Shown here one piece after another: positions 34,668 to 44,010 of a stretch of 64,000 nt of DNA (its first letter is position 1; every line of letters starts with the position of its first letter). Origin of the DNA: Shewanella sp. Isolate13 (GTDB lineage: Bacteria; Pseudomonadota; Gammaproteobacteria; Enterobacterales; Shewanellaceae). The notes under the pieces are model-generated. The model saw only the letters and a list, made by a program, of their open reading frames with translations, did not search any database and had not been told where the DNA came from. Location of the stretch: assembly GCF_022398325.1 (NCBI RefSeq), contig NZ_JAKEVD010000012.1:52907-116906 (forward strand). The letters are read 5' to 3'. Both the position numbers and the translations under genes were made by a program.

Positions 34668-37517
34668 ATGTATAAGAATAACTTTCTAGCTAACTCTGTG
34701 CGTTTAGCGCTAGTTAGTGGCGCAATGACAGCAGCCTTTACCGCTCCAGCGGCATTAGCGGCAGAAGAAGATACTGTTGAACGTATAGAAGTAACAGGTT
34801 CAAGAATTAAAAGAACAGATTTAGAAACGGCATCACCAATGACGACCATTACAGCCGAGCAAATGGCTGTGCAAGGTATTCAGGATGTGGGCCAATTCCT
34901 ACAAAATAGTGCTGTTATGTCTGGTTCGCCAGCGATGACAACCACTAACAACGGTGGTAGTGGCGGTACTTTTGTAGAGCTTCGTGGTCTAGGTTCTTCA
35001 CGTACACTTGTTTTAGTCAATGGCCGTCGTCCAGTATCCTCTGACTTCCAATCAATCCCAAGTTCAATGATTGAGCGAATTGAAGTATTAAAAGATGGTG
35101 CTTCAGCGACATATGGTGCAGATGCTGTAGCGGGTGTTGTTAACATTATTACTCGTCGTGACTTCGAAGGAATCGAGGCTACTTTCCAGACGAGTAACTC
35201 TTTTGATGTTGATGTTAATAAACAGAATAGTTTCAGCTTAGTTGCTGGTAAAGCATTCTCTGACGGTCACATGGTTGTTGGTGCAGACTATGTTAAGCAA
35301 GATGCTGTTTACCAAGGTGACACAGATGTAGATTTTTTAAATAATCCTTGGGTTATTTGGGGAGCTGATGCCGAAGAGTCATTTTGGAAAAATGGTCTAA
35401 TTGGTGAAGGTCCAGATTCAAATGCATACTTCCTAGGTAGTGGTTCAACGCCATGTGGTCAGTACTATTTGGCTTCAGGACCAAGCCAAACAAATGGTAC
35501 ATGTGACGGCGGTATTGCTTCGCTAGATGATATGCGTGACTTTACCGATGCCGACACATATAACTACAACCCGGTAAACTATTTGCAAACACCTTACGAA
35601 AAACTGAACTTTTTCGTAGAAGGTCACTTCGATTTTAACGATAATGTATCTGTTTACTCAGAAACACGTCTTAACCACCGTAAGTCACGTCAAGAGCTTG
35701 CAGCGGTTCCATATGACACTCGTTATGACCCTGCATATTCTGGCACTACTCCTGATGGAACATCATTCAATGGTGTTTCAAGAGATAACTTCTACAACCC
35801 GTTTGGTGAAGATGTTCTACGTTCACGCCGTCGTATGTTAGAAGGTGGTCGTAGCTTTGAACAAGATGTGACTCGATTCCAGCAGGTTATTGGTTTCGAA
35901 GGTGATCTTGGTGATAATTACTACTACGATGTGAACTACAACTATGGCCATAGTTCAACAGCATCGACTGACTTTGGTCAGCTATATGGACCGAACCTTG
36001 CTAAGGCGATGGGACCTTCGTTCCAAAATGCTGACGGTGATATCGTGTGTGGTACACCAGATGCGCCAATCGAAGACTGTGTTTCAATGAACGTGTTTGG
36101 TGGTCCTGGCTCTGTAACTCAAGAGATGCTTGATTACGTTTCAGCTCCATTAATTGACTCTTCAACATACACTCTTCAAACAGTTACAGCATTCGTAGGT
36201 GGTGATCTGTTTGATTTACCAGCTGGCACCGTTTCGGGTGGTGGTGGTTACGAATACCGCAAAGAAGAACTTAACGCAGTTAATGACTCTGGTAAGTTCA
36301 TGGGTGAAGTAACTGGTAACAAGGGTAAAGGAACTTCTGGTTCCCTAGAAGTTAATAGTTTATTTGCTGAATTTGTTATTCCTGTATTAGCTGAACTTCC
36401 TGCAGTTGAGCGTTTAGACTTAAAGGCTGGTGTTCGTTACGATGACTTTGACGCATTTGATTCTTCTACGACATATCAGCTAGGCCTAGAATGGGGAATT
36501 ATCGATGGTCTACTATTCCGTAGTACATACGGTACAGTTTTCCGTGCTCCAGGCATTTATTCATTATACGCTCCTGAATCTGATTCGTTCCCAAGCGCAA
36601 CAGATCCATGTAGTTCAGGTAACTGGGCTAACCTAGATGCAACTCAACAGGGTAATTGTACCGCTGCTGGCGTCCCAGTAGGCGGTAGTAACAACAGTGA
36701 CTCACAACAGTTGGCGCAAGTTGGTGGTAACACTGAGCTACAGCCTGAAGAAGGTGATACATTTACTGTTGGTCTAGCATACTCTCCTAACTTTATCGAT
36801 GGGTTAGGTTTAACAGTCGATTACTGGGCTATTGAACTAGACGACGTTATCGACTCTATTGGTGCGGCTGATTCGTTAGATGGTTGTTACTTAGGTGGTG
36901 TTGCTACTTTATGTGATAATGTCGAGCGTACTAATGGTGAAATCACATATATTAACGAGAAGTCAGTTAACCTAAGTCGTATGACTGCTAAAGGTCTTGA
37001 TATCGAAGCTAACTATGCGTTAGAAGCATTAGCGGGTGATTTCGCATTCAACCTTTCTTGGACTCACTTCTTAGAGCGTGAAAACCAAGTTTATAATTCG
37101 TCAACTAATACGTTTGAAATGGAAGATCTAAATGGTCGTTTCAAGAATGACACTAGTTATGCGACTGATAAACTTAACTTTACAGCGGGTTACACTTGGG
37201 AAGATCTTTCTGTTAACTACAACATGAACTATATCTCAGGTCTTGAGTATGATGATCTAACATATTGGGGAACAACTCCTAATGATCCAGATGACCCAAG
37301 TAAGGGTAATCACCAATATAAAGTTGATTCATTTATCTACCATGATGTAACTGTAGCTTATAGCTTTGATTTTGGTACGAAGATCAGCGTTGGTGTAACA
37401 AACATCTCTGATGAGCAACCTCCTTATATCGAGCCTGCGTTTAACGGTAGTACTGATGAGAGTACATATCGTCTATTTGGACGTAGCTGGTTTGCTCGTA
37501 TTAGCCAGAAGTTCTAA
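34668..37517 (+). CDS. TonB-dependent outer-membrane receptor
   Basis: Ligand-gated outer-membrane channel energised by TonB. It has 949 residues. A long signal peptide ends near residue 31 (APAALAAEED), and the TonB-box-like DTVERIEVTGSRI follows. A plug domain (about 45-160) has LRGLGSSRTLVLVNGRRP and ADAVAGVVNIITRRDFEG. The 22-strand barrel ends in the terminal aromatic RISQKF. Paired cysteines (CGQYY...TC, CGTP...DC, CSSG...NC, CYLGG...LC) probably brace extracellular loops. The RIKRTDLETASP variant is common in large marine receptors for peptides or glycans; the ligand is unknown. The TonB2-type operon downstream is a plausible energiser. Confidence 0.92.
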   Translation: MYKNNFLANSVRLALVSGAMTAAFTAPAALAAEEDTVERIEVTGSRIKRTDLETASPMTTITAEQMAVQGIQDVGQFLQNSAVMSGSPAMTTTNNGGSGGTFVELRGLGSSRTLVLVNGRRPVSSDFQSIPSSMIERIEVLKDGASATYGADAVAGVVNIITRRDFEGIEATFQTSNSFDVDVNKQNSFSLVAGKAFSDGHMVVGADYVKQDAVYQGDTDVDFLNNPWVIWGADAEESFWKNGLIGEGPDSNAYFLGSGSTPCGQYYLASGPSQTNGTCDGGIASLDDMRDFTDADTYNYNPVNYLQTPYEKLNFFVEGHFDFNDNVSVYSETRLNHRKSRQELAAVPYDTRYDPAYSGTTPDGTSFNGVSRDNFYNPFGEDVLRSRRRMLEGGRSFEQDVTRFQQVIGFEGDLGDNYYYDVNYNYGHSSTASTDFGQLYGPNLAKAMGPSFQNADGDIVCGTPDAPIEDCVSMNVFGGPGSVTQEMLDYVSAPLIDSSTYTLQTVTAFVGGDLFDLPAGTVSGGGGYEYRKEELNAVNDSGKFMGEVTGNKGKGTSGSLEVNSLFAEFVIPVLAELPAVERLDLKAGVRYDDFDAFDSSTTYQLGLEWGIIDGLLFRSTYGTVFRAPGIYSLYAPESDSFPSATDPCSSGNWANLDATQQGNCTAAGVPVGGSNNSDSQQLAQVGGNTELQPEEGDTFTVGLAYSPNFIDGLGLTVDYWAIELDDVIDSIGAADSLDGCYLGGVATLCDNVERTNGEITYINEKSVNLSRMTAKGLDIEANYALEALAGDFAFNLSWTHFLERENQVYNSSTNTFEMEDLNGRFKNDTSYATDKLNFTAGYTWEDLSVNYNMNYISGLEYDDLTYWGTTPNDPDDPSKGNHQYKVDSFIYHDVTVAYSFDFGTKISVGVTNISDEQPPYIEPAFNGSTDESTYRLFGRSWFARISQKF

Positions 37518-37541
37518 GCAAGCAATATAGGTAAACTTATT

Positions 37542-37575
37542 AAAACCGCTAATATCTATTAGCGGTTTTTTTTTA
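37542..37575 (+). terminator. Rho-independent terminator of the TonB receptor gene
   Basis: The stem AAAACCGCTAAT / ATTAGCGGTTTT is followed by more Ts and lies 25 bases after the stop. Confidence 0.92.
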
Positions 37576-38286
37576 GCTATAAAATACTTTCTTCAAAGTG
37601 TCACGCTTTACTGGTGGGGAGTTGGGTGATTATGAGGTTAAGGGGTCTCCTGCTGAGGGGATTTTATTTAATTTGCCCTCATCATAATGAGATTGGCTAA
37701 TGCACGTGTAGCTTCAAATCATTAGAAATGTATACAATAACGATATGTATCGTAACGACTAAGTACAAAGCTGTCTCAGAGTTCAACAGCTAGTAAAATG
37801 AGTTCCAGTCCAATGTTTTTATCAGCTAGAGGTTGTGGAACAAGCTAATTAAGCGTGTATTTTAAGTAAATTATTTACTGGTTATACCAGTGTGTGTTAA
37901 TAGGATGTTAAATCGCAATTAGTGCTTCACCTTTGGTTTTTCCTTTTTCTTACAGCTGCTTACGTGTTTTGTCTGATGTGTTGCATTTTGTTGTTTTCAA
38001 TTTCTTTTACACACTTACCTTAAAAAAGTCACTTCTGATTGTTTTCCATCCTTTAAGCTCGTTTTCTGATAGTTTTTGCTGTTTCCAAATGTTGACACAG
38101 GTCAACATTTTGTGAAATGATGCCAGCGGGTCTACATCCTCGAAGATGTAGAAAAGGGAAGATAATAATTAACAATCACAATAGAAAGACAGGCTTAGGC
38201 AATAGGGAACTAAAGCAAAATAAGCGTACGCACCCTGTTGTCGATAAGTTAAAGCTTTTTTAATCACTTCAAATTGGTTGGGAACT
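37576..38286. other. Intergenic region with palindromes before the TonB2-type operon
   Basis: About 710 bases with no supported gene. It contains the palindrome ACGATATGTATCGT (37740-37753), a perfect 10-bp hairpin AAATGTTGAC / GTCAACATTT with a 4-base loop (38087-38110), and an 8-bp hairpin TCTACATC / GATGTAGA (38131-38152). The last two lie 135-200 bases before the operon and are probably leader or operator structures. Confidence 0.55.
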
Positions 38287-39069
38287 ATGTCCAAGGTAAG
38301 CAATAAAACAAAAATCGCTACAGCGCTCATTGGCGCACTAGCCTTAGCAGGCAGCAACTTAGTGATTGCCGATCCTCTTTCTGATGTTCAGAAAGCTGAC
38401 GCTAAAATTCACGCGGAAGCCGCAACATCTCAAAAGAAAGTCGATAAGTATTTTGACCAGGCTCAGGACATGTTGTTCGAGTACGGTTCAGTTGCTGATG
38501 AACGTGAATCACTAAAATCTTATAACGACTACGTAGCAGGTCTGGTTGCAGACCAAGAAGCTACCATGAAATCTATTCAAGATGACATCAACGGTGTCGA
38601 TGCATTACGTCAAGGCGTAGTGCCATTGATGTTCAAGATGGTTGATGCATTAGAGCAGTTTGTTGCTCTTGACCTTCCATTTAACACTGAAACTCGTGTT
38701 GCGCGTGTTGAAAACCTAAAAAATCTACTAAACAGTGCAGAGGTAACTCTGGCAGAAAAGTATCGTCTAATCCTAGATGCATACTCAATTGAACGTGAAT
38801 ATGGCGGTTTCGTTGCCGTTAAGACTGGTCAGCTAAACCTAGATGGTAAAGAAGTACTTGTAGACTTCTTCAACCTAGGCCGTGTTGCACTATATGCTCA
38901 AAGCTTAGACGGTAAGTCAGCTTGGATGTATAACGATGAAACTAAAGGCTGGGATAAGTTAGAAGATAGCTACCTACGCGAACTAACTAAAGGTATTCGA
39001 ATTGCACGTAAACAGGGTGCACCGGATCTATTCTCGTTACCAATTCCTGCTGCGGAGGCTGCACAATAA
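38287..39069 (+). CDS. DUF3450 periplasmic protein, first gene of the TonB2-type operon
   Basis: Periplasmic protein of 260 residues, DUF3450 family, found next to ExbB/TolQ-like genes in Shewanella, Vibrio and relatives; its function is not established. A signal peptide ends near residue 29 (LVIA then DPLSDV). The rest is largely helical with coiled-coil character (about 35-110). The ATG at 38287 is preferred to a TTG nine bases earlier. Its stop shares a base with the start of the next gene (TAATG), so the products are probably made in fixed proportion and may interact. Confidence 0.85.
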   Translation: MSKVSNKTKIATALIGALALAGSNLVIADPLSDVQKADAKIHAEAATSQKKVDKYFDQAQDMLFEYGSVADERESLKSYNDYVAGLVADQEATMKSIQDDINGVDALRQGVVPLMFKMVDALEQFVALDLPFNTETRVARVENLKNLLNSAEVTLAEKYRLILDAYSIEREYGGFVAVKTGQLNLDGKEVLVDFFNLGRVALYAQSLDGKSAWMYNDETKGWDKLEDSYLRELTKGIRIARKQGAPDLFSLPIPAAEAAQ

Positions 39070-40424
39070 TGAAGAAGTTTATCACTACAGCAATCGTTGC
39101 TGCGAGCCTGTCATTAACGGCCGGTATTGCTCATGCTGCAGACGCACCTAAAACTATCGATCAACTACTTGACCAAGTAAAAGTTGAGCGTGCCAATGCA
39201 TCAAAGACAAATGCGAAGCGTGAGCAAGAGTTTAAAAATGAACGTGGCGACAAAGCTGCACTGCTAAAGCGTGAAAAGGATGCTTTAGCGGCAGAGCGTC
39301 AACGCGGTAAAGACTTAAACCAAGCGTTTTTGGATAACGAGCGTAAAATCGGTCAGTTAGAAGAAGACTTAAAAACGGCTCAAGGTGACTTGGGTGAAAT
39401 GTTTGGTGTTGTTAAAGGTGATGCGGGCGACTTCGCTGGTAAGCTAGCGGGTTCTAACATCTCTGCACAGTATCCAGGTCGTGACGTATTTATCGCTGAC
39501 CTTGGTGCACGTAAGCAGCTTCCAAAAATTGACGAGCTAGAGCGTTTCTGGGAAGAGCAGCTGTTTGAAATGGCTGAGTCTGGAAAGGTTGTTAAGTTCG
39601 AAGGTTCTGTAACTGGTATCGATGGTAGCGTGACTAACACGACTATCACTCGTGTAGGTGCATTTAACCTTTTAGCCGATGGCAAATATGTTGTTTATAA
39701 CGCAGACCTTGGTCTAGTTCAGGAGCTTTCACAGCAACCTGACGGCTACCAGACTAAGCCTATCGCTGCGTTTGAAGCGACATCTTCAGGTGCTGCAAAG
39801 CTTTATATCGACCCGATTAGAGGCACGCTACTTAACATCTTCACTGGTAAAGCAACGATTGAAGAGCGTATTGAAGCGGGTGGCACTATCGGTTACATCA
39901 TTATGGCTCTACTAGCACTCGGTGCGCTTATCTCTATCGAGCGTCTAATCACACTAGGTGTTGTTGGTGCTAAGGTTAAGGCTCAGCGTAAGAACATTGA
40001 TAATCCAGGTAACAACGCATTAGGTCGTGTACTTAAAGCTTACCAAGATAACAAAGATGTCGACGTTGAGACCCTAGAGCTAAAACTTGACGAAGCGATT
40101 CTGAAAGAGACACCAGCACTTGAGTCACGCATCTCAATCATCAAGGTTCTAGCGGCTATCGCGCCTATGATGGGTCTACTCGGTACAGTAACGGGTATGA
40201 TTGCAACCTTCCAAAGCATTCAGCTGTTTGGTACCGGTGATCCTAAGCTAATGGCGGGTGGTATCTCTATGGCACTGATGACTACGGTTCAAGGTCTAGT
40301 TGCAGCACTACCTCTAATGCTTATGCATGCAGTGGTTATCGCACGTAGCAAGTCTATTGTACAAGTACTTGAAGAGCAAAGTGCTGGCATTGTGGCAGCG
40401 CACGCTGAGAAGAGGAAAGACTAA
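39069..40424 (+). CDS. ttpC: TtpC-like MotA/TolQ/ExbB proton channel protein with long periplasmic N-terminus
   Basis: Homologue of Vibrio TtpC, which is required for TonB2-dependent transport. It has 451 residues. A signal peptide ends near residue 23 (AHAADAP). A periplasmic coiled-coil and globular part (about 30-265) is followed by the ExbB-like channel domain. That domain has membrane helices near 268-290 (IGYIIMALLALGALISIERL), 365-385 (AAIAPMMGLLGTVTGMIATF) and 410-430. The segment GLLGTVTGM is the family hallmark. It shares single bases with both neighbours, a sign of translational coupling. Confidence 0.88.
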   Translation: MKKFITTAIVAASLSLTAGIAHAADAPKTIDQLLDQVKVERANASKTNAKREQEFKNERGDKAALLKREKDALAAERQRGKDLNQAFLDNERKIGQLEEDLKTAQGDLGEMFGVVKGDAGDFAGKLAGSNISAQYPGRDVFIADLGARKQLPKIDELERFWEEQLFEMAESGKVVKFEGSVTGIDGSVTNTTITRVGAFNLLADGKYVVYNADLGLVQELSQQPDGYQTKPIAAFEATSSGAAKLYIDPIRGTLLNIFTGKATIEERIEAGGTIGYIIMALLALGALISIERLITLGVVGAKVKAQRKNIDNPGNNALGRVLKAYQDNKDVDVETLELKLDEAILKETPALESRISIIKVLAAIAPMMGLLGTVTGMIATFQSIQLFGTGDPKLMAGGISMALMTTVQGLVAALPLMLMHAVVIARSKSIVQVLEEQSAGIVAAHAEKRKD

Positions 40425-40948
40425 TGTTATTCCTGATGGATATCTGGGATTCCGTCAGGGGCTTCATGGCCTCCGGAGGCGACGTCCTCTGGTTAGTGGC
40501 TGGTGTATTGTTTGTTATGTGGGTATTGATGCTTGAACGCTACTGGTATCTAAATTGGGTATCACCAAAACAGCACAAAGCAATCATTACGGCATGGGAA
40601 GCACGAGAGGATTCAACCTCTTGGTATGCACACCGCATCCGTGAAGCTTGGGTATCCCAAGCGAAGCAAGATTTAACTGCACGTATGCTGATTATCAAAA
40701 CTTTAGTAGCAATCTGTCCAATGATAGGCCTACTAGGTACCGTAACAGGTATGATTTCAGTATTCGATGTGATGGCAGTTCATGGGACGAGTAATGCTCG
40801 TATGATGGCAGCTGGTATTTCAATGGCGACCATGCCGACAATGGCGGGAATGGTAGCAGCATTATCAGGCGTATTCTTTAGCACACGTCTAGATGCAAAA
40901 ATGAAAATCAGTTTAGCAAAGCTAAAAGACAGCATGCCTCACCACTAG
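40424..40948 (+). CDS. exbB: ExbB-like proton channel protein (TonB2 system)
   Basis: Inner-membrane ExbB/TolQ family protein of 174 residues that forms the proton channel with ExbD. Three membrane helices are visible: about 16-36 (VLWLVAGVLFVMWVLMLERY), about 95-115 (AICPMIGLLGTVTGMISVFD) and about 130-150. The GLLGTVTGM signature is present. It is short, typical of ExbB2-type proteins. Its ATG overlaps the preceding stop by one base. Confidence 0.9.
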   Translation: MLFLMDIWDSVRGFMASGGDVLWLVAGVLFVMWVLMLERYWYLNWVSPKQHKAIITAWEAREDSTSWYAHRIREAWVSQAKQDLTARMLIIKTLVAICPMIGLLGTVTGMISVFDVMAVHGTSNARMMAAGISMATMPTMAGMVAALSGVFFSTRLDAKMKISLAKLKDSMPHH

Positions 40949-40961
40949 AGAGAGATTGAAC

Positions 40962-41366
40962 ATGGCACGTAGAAAGCATTCAAGCGTAGAAGAAGAAGCT
41001 GAGATTGATATGACCCCGATGCTAGACATCGTGTTCATCATGCTTATCTTCTTTATTGTAACAACATCGTTTGTAAAGCCATCAGGTCTTGACTATAACA
41101 AGCCTGAAGCATCACAAGCGACTAAGAAGCCTTCTGCTAACATCTTTATTGGTGTGAGCAAGACCGGCATCATCATGATGGAAAACCGTCAAGTTGATAT
41201 CGAGCGTGTAACTGCAAACGTTGAGCGTATGCTTGCAGAAGCACCAGAGGCTGCAGTATTGATTCAAGCAGACCAAGAAGCTAGACATGGTTTAGTGGTT
41301 AAGGTCCTTGATAACGTTAAAGCTGCAGGTATCGATAAGATATCTGTATCGGCGGGGAACGAATAA
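40962..41366 (+). CDS. exbD: ExbD-like biopolymer transport protein (TonB2 system)
   Basis: Inner-membrane ExbD/TolR family protein of 134 residues with a single membrane helix near 22-42. The helix carries the essential aspartate in DMTPMLDIVFIMLIFFIV. A periplasmic domain follows. The start is the ATG at 40962, after AGAGAGATTG; a TTG six bases earlier is less likely. It works with the upstream ExbB to use the proton gradient. Confidence 0.92.
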   Translation: MARRKHSSVEEEAEIDMTPMLDIVFIMLIFFIVTTSFVKPSGLDYNKPEASQATKKPSANIFIGVSKTGIIMMENRQVDIERVTANVERMLAEAPEAAVLIQADQEARHGLVVKVLDNVKAAGIDKISVSAGNE

Positions 41367-41367
41367 T

Positions 41368-41988
41368 ATGCTGAGAGGAATAGTATCACTGATAATTGGT
41401 GCTGCTGTGACTTTTGCTTTGTTTGTCTTCATGGCTTTCTTGGTAGGTGGCGGTCCAACCCGCCACGATACCTCGACAGAGACTCCTGTCATTGAAATTA
41501 CCATGAACAGAGATGACGCATCAGCGCAGAAAAAGCCAAGGGTTAAGCCTAAACCGCCTACACCCCCAGAGCAGCCGCCAAAACCGGATACTACGCCACC
41601 AGATAGTTCATCTGACATTGATACAAATATGTCATTTAACATGGGTGGAGTTGAAGCCGGTGGTGCAAACACTGGTTTCAAACTAGGCAACATGATGACG
41701 CGAGATGGTGACGCAACACCTATCGTTCGAATCGAGCCTCAGTATCCAATTAAAGCGGCACGTGATGGTAAAGAAGGTTGGGTACAACTTAGCTTTACGA
41801 TTAACGAATTAGGTGGTGTTGAAGACGTTAAAGTCATCAAGGCAGAGCCTAAGCGCTTATTCGATAAAGAAGCACGTCGTGCACTTAAAAAGTGGAAGTA
41901 CAAGCCAAAGATTGTTGACGGTAAAGCCCTTAAGCAACCTGGCATGACAGTCCAACTTGATTTCACACTAGACAAAGGAGGCAGATAA
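41368..41988 (+). CDS. tonB: TonB-like energy transducer (TonB2 type)
   Basis: Links the ExbBD motor to outer-membrane receptors. It has 206 residues. One N-terminal membrane anchor (about 5-28) is followed by a proline/lysine-rich periplasmic span (KPRVKPKPPTPPEQPPKP). The C-terminal TonB domain at about 120-200 has RIEPQYPIKAARDGKEGWVQ and ALKKWKYKP. The ATG at 41368 lies one base after the exbD stop; a longer frame from 41308 is rejected. The small size and short proline stretch are typical of TonB2 proteins of Vibrio. Confidence 0.93.
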   Translation: MLRGIVSLIIGAAVTFALFVFMAFLVGGGPTRHDTSTETPVIEITMNRDDASAQKKPRVKPKPPTPPEQPPKPDTTPPDSSSDIDTNMSFNMGGVEAGGANTGFKLGNMMTRDGDATPIVRIEPQYPIKAARDGKEGWVQLSFTINELGGVEDVKVIKAEPKRLFDKEARRALKKWKYKPKIVDGKALKQPGMTVQLDFTLDKGGR

Positions 41989-41990
41989 TT

Positions 41991-43238
41991 ATGCGTAAAG
42001 TTAATACTATTGCTGCTGCTTTATTACTTTGTTTAGGTGGAAGCGTAGCGGTTGTTCCGACAGCCGCAGCCGCTGAAAAGTGTGCGATTGAAAAGCGTAA
42101 ATCGAAAGCTGTTGGTCAAAGTGCGTCTAAGAAAGTGCAAAGATCTTTTGAAGCATATACCGAAGGTAATGTGGATGAAGCGATTGCAATTCTTCTAGAA
42201 GCGAACCCAAAGAATGATTTCGATAAAGCCTATATTGACCGTATGTTAGGTAACTTTTATGCGGAAAAAGGACAGATGGGTACGGCTGTTAAGTACCTTA
42301 AGTCTGCAGTTGATGCAGATATCCTAGGCGGCGTTGATCACGCTCAAACTCTAAGACTCTATGCTGACCTCCTGATTGGAGAAAAGAAGTTTAAAGAGTC
42401 AATCCCGATGTATTACCAGTGGATGGAGTTTACCTGTAAAGAAGATCCGCAAGTCTATAAGCGAATAGGTATTGCGCTTTCTGAGCAAAAGCAGTGGGAC
42501 AAGGTGCTTGAGGTTGCTGATAAGGGCATAGCTCTTTCTGAAAAGCCTGACAAAGGCTTATATCAGATGAAGCTAACGGCTTACTTTAACCAGAAGAAGT
42601 ACAAACAAGCTGTTGAAGTGCTCGAAATCATGGTGCCAATATTCCCTGATGACAAACGTCTGTGGGTTCAGCTGGCCCAGTTTTATCTGATGACTGAGGA
42701 CTATACAAAGTCACTAGCGACATATGACTTAGCTTATATGAATGGATTTTTGGAGACAGCGGGTAACATTACTCGTTTGACCCAGCTACTTGCACAGAAT
42801 GGTTCGCCATACCGTGCAGCGCAAATCTATACTAAGCATATGAAGTCAGGGCTAATTAAGGAAGATGAAAAGACCTTAACTATCCTCGCTGGGTTTTACC
42901 ATAATGCTAAGGAGCTAAAAGAAGCTGCTGATACATATGGTAAAGCGGCTGCTGTTAATAATGCAGGTAAGCTGTATTTGAGACAGGGACGTATTCTTGC
43001 CTTAGATGGCAAGCATAAGTCTGCAATCGCTGCTCTTAAGAAGGCGTTAGACGCTGGCATTAAGAATCCAGGTGAAGCGCAGTTTGAATTGGCGTTATCT
43101 TATATCAATTTAAAACAGTACAAGACAGCATATAAGTATGCCAAGCTTGCTGCTGATGATAAGAAAACTGCACGTTCAGCTAAGAGCTACCTTGCTTACA
43201 TTAAAGAAAAAGCACGCGTTCATAACGTAACGCTTTAA
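41991..43238 (+). CDS. TPR-repeat periplasmic protein, last gene of the TonB2-type operon
   Basis: Secreted tetratricopeptide-repeat protein of 415 residues. A signal peptide ends near residue 28 (AAAAEKC). At least five helical repeats follow, such as AYIDRMLGNFYAEKGQMGTAVKYLKSAV and GKLYLRQGRILALDGKHKSAIAALKKAL. The same gene follows tonB2 in Shewanella and Vibrio clusters and has been connected with TonB2 function; its exact role is open. A strong ribosome site (AAAGGAGG) lies inside the end of tonB, giving a 2-base gap. Confidence 0.85.
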   Translation: MRKVNTIAAALLLCLGGSVAVVPTAAAAEKCAIEKRKSKAVGQSASKKVQRSFEAYTEGNVDEAIAILLEANPKNDFDKAYIDRMLGNFYAEKGQMGTAVKYLKSAVDADILGGVDHAQTLRLYADLLIGEKKFKESIPMYYQWMEFTCKEDPQVYKRIGIALSEQKQWDKVLEVADKGIALSEKPDKGLYQMKLTAYFNQKKYKQAVEVLEIMVPIFPDDKRLWVQLAQFYLMTEDYTKSLATYDLAYMNGFLETAGNITRLTQLLAQNGSPYRAAQIYTKHMKSGLIKEDEKTLTILAGFYHNAKELKEAADTYGKAAAVNNAGKLYLRQGRILALDGKHKSAIAALKKALDAGIKNPGEAQFELALSYINLKQYKTAYKYAKLAADDKKTARSAKSYLAYIKEKARVHNVTL

Positions 43239-43252
43239 TTTAATAAGCCGTA

Positions 43253-43283
43253 AAAAAAAAGCCCCTGTTTAGGGGCTTTTTTG
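43253..43283 (+). terminator. Rho-independent terminator of the TonB2-type operon
   Basis: The stem AAAAGCCCCT / AGGGGCTTTT with a 3-base GTT loop ends in a T-run, 15 bases after the last stop. Confidence 0.95.
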
Positions 43284-43327
43284 TCGCTGTGACTTACATA
43301 TAACTCTAGCCGTTATCGTAAAAGATG

Positions 43328-43834
43328 TTATAGGTGAATAAGCCTGTGCTCAGTGGCTTTAGGTAAGCGCATTTGCTCGGTATGTCGCTCTACGGTTTCA
43401 AACAGTGTATCTAGGTATAAGTCTCTGTTTGGCCGACAAACACAGCCACCAAGTTCATACTCTATTTCGCCATGATGCTGCTGTTGAAGATTATGATTAA
43501 AATCCCCGATAGTCTGCTCTAATCTATCGATAACCACATGAGCACCAGTGTCATCGACTTCAAATATACCAAGAGCGAACGCATTGTTATCGAGCCTTGC
43601 AAGTAGATCTGTTGAGCGTAACAGTGCTTGTTGTACTTGCTTCATGAATAATTCTAACAATTGTGGTTGAGAAATAGTTTCATGAATGTGTGGGCATAGA
43701 TACAATAAGGCCAGACTCTGATGGTCACGGATATGGCGATGCCATTCACGGTTAAATACTTCCATAAAATAGGTTTGGTTATATACCCCTGTTTCTGGAT
43801 CCCTAAAGCCAGAGTTACTGAATGAATAAATCAT
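43328..43834 (-). CDS. Degenerate GGDEF-domain protein
   Basis: Single-domain protein of 168 residues resembling GGDEF domains but without the catalytic motif. The N-terminal DPETGVYNQTYFMEVFNREW matches the usual D-LTGLYNRRYF helix. The active-site position reads ARLDNNAFALGIF where active enzymes have R-x-GGDEF. It therefore should not make cyclic di-GMP; it could bind nucleotide or act as a protein partner (inference). There is no signal peptide, sensor domain or membrane segment. The gene stands alone, divergent from the DUF885 gene. Confidence 0.75.
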   Translation of the reverse strand: MIYSFSNSGFRDPETGVYNQTYFMEVFNREWHRHIRDHQSLALLYLCPHIHETISQPQLLELFMKQVQQALLRSTDLLARLDNNAFALGIFEVDDTGAHVVIDRLEQTIGDFNHNLQQQHHGEIEYELGGCVCRPNRDLYLDTLFETVERHTEQMRLPKATEHRLIHL

Positions 43835-44010
43835 TAAAGGCTCCTTATATACCCAAGCTACCTCAAGATGCTCGTTTCAGAGCTCCCGTAGGATAGCTGG
43901 ACAAGGCCGTGATTGAGGATAATGGTTATTCCCTTACCGATATCACATTTGTCTCTGGTGTTAAGTATAGAAAAGATAGAGCACTAACAATAAATAAAAG
44001 GAATATTAAA

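Noticed and set aside
38161..38180. Fur-box-like GATAATAATTAACAATC before the TonB2-type operon
   Set aside because: Only about 12 of 19 positions match the Fur consensus; too weak in an AT-rich region.
41308..41367. N-terminal extension of TonB
   Set aside because: It overlaps exbD, and the membrane anchor starts right after the ATG at 41368.
43909..44010. 34-codon N-terminal extension of the DUF885 protein
   Set aside because: A lipoprotein signal and ribosome site fit the ATG at 44011; the extension would put the signal inside the protein.
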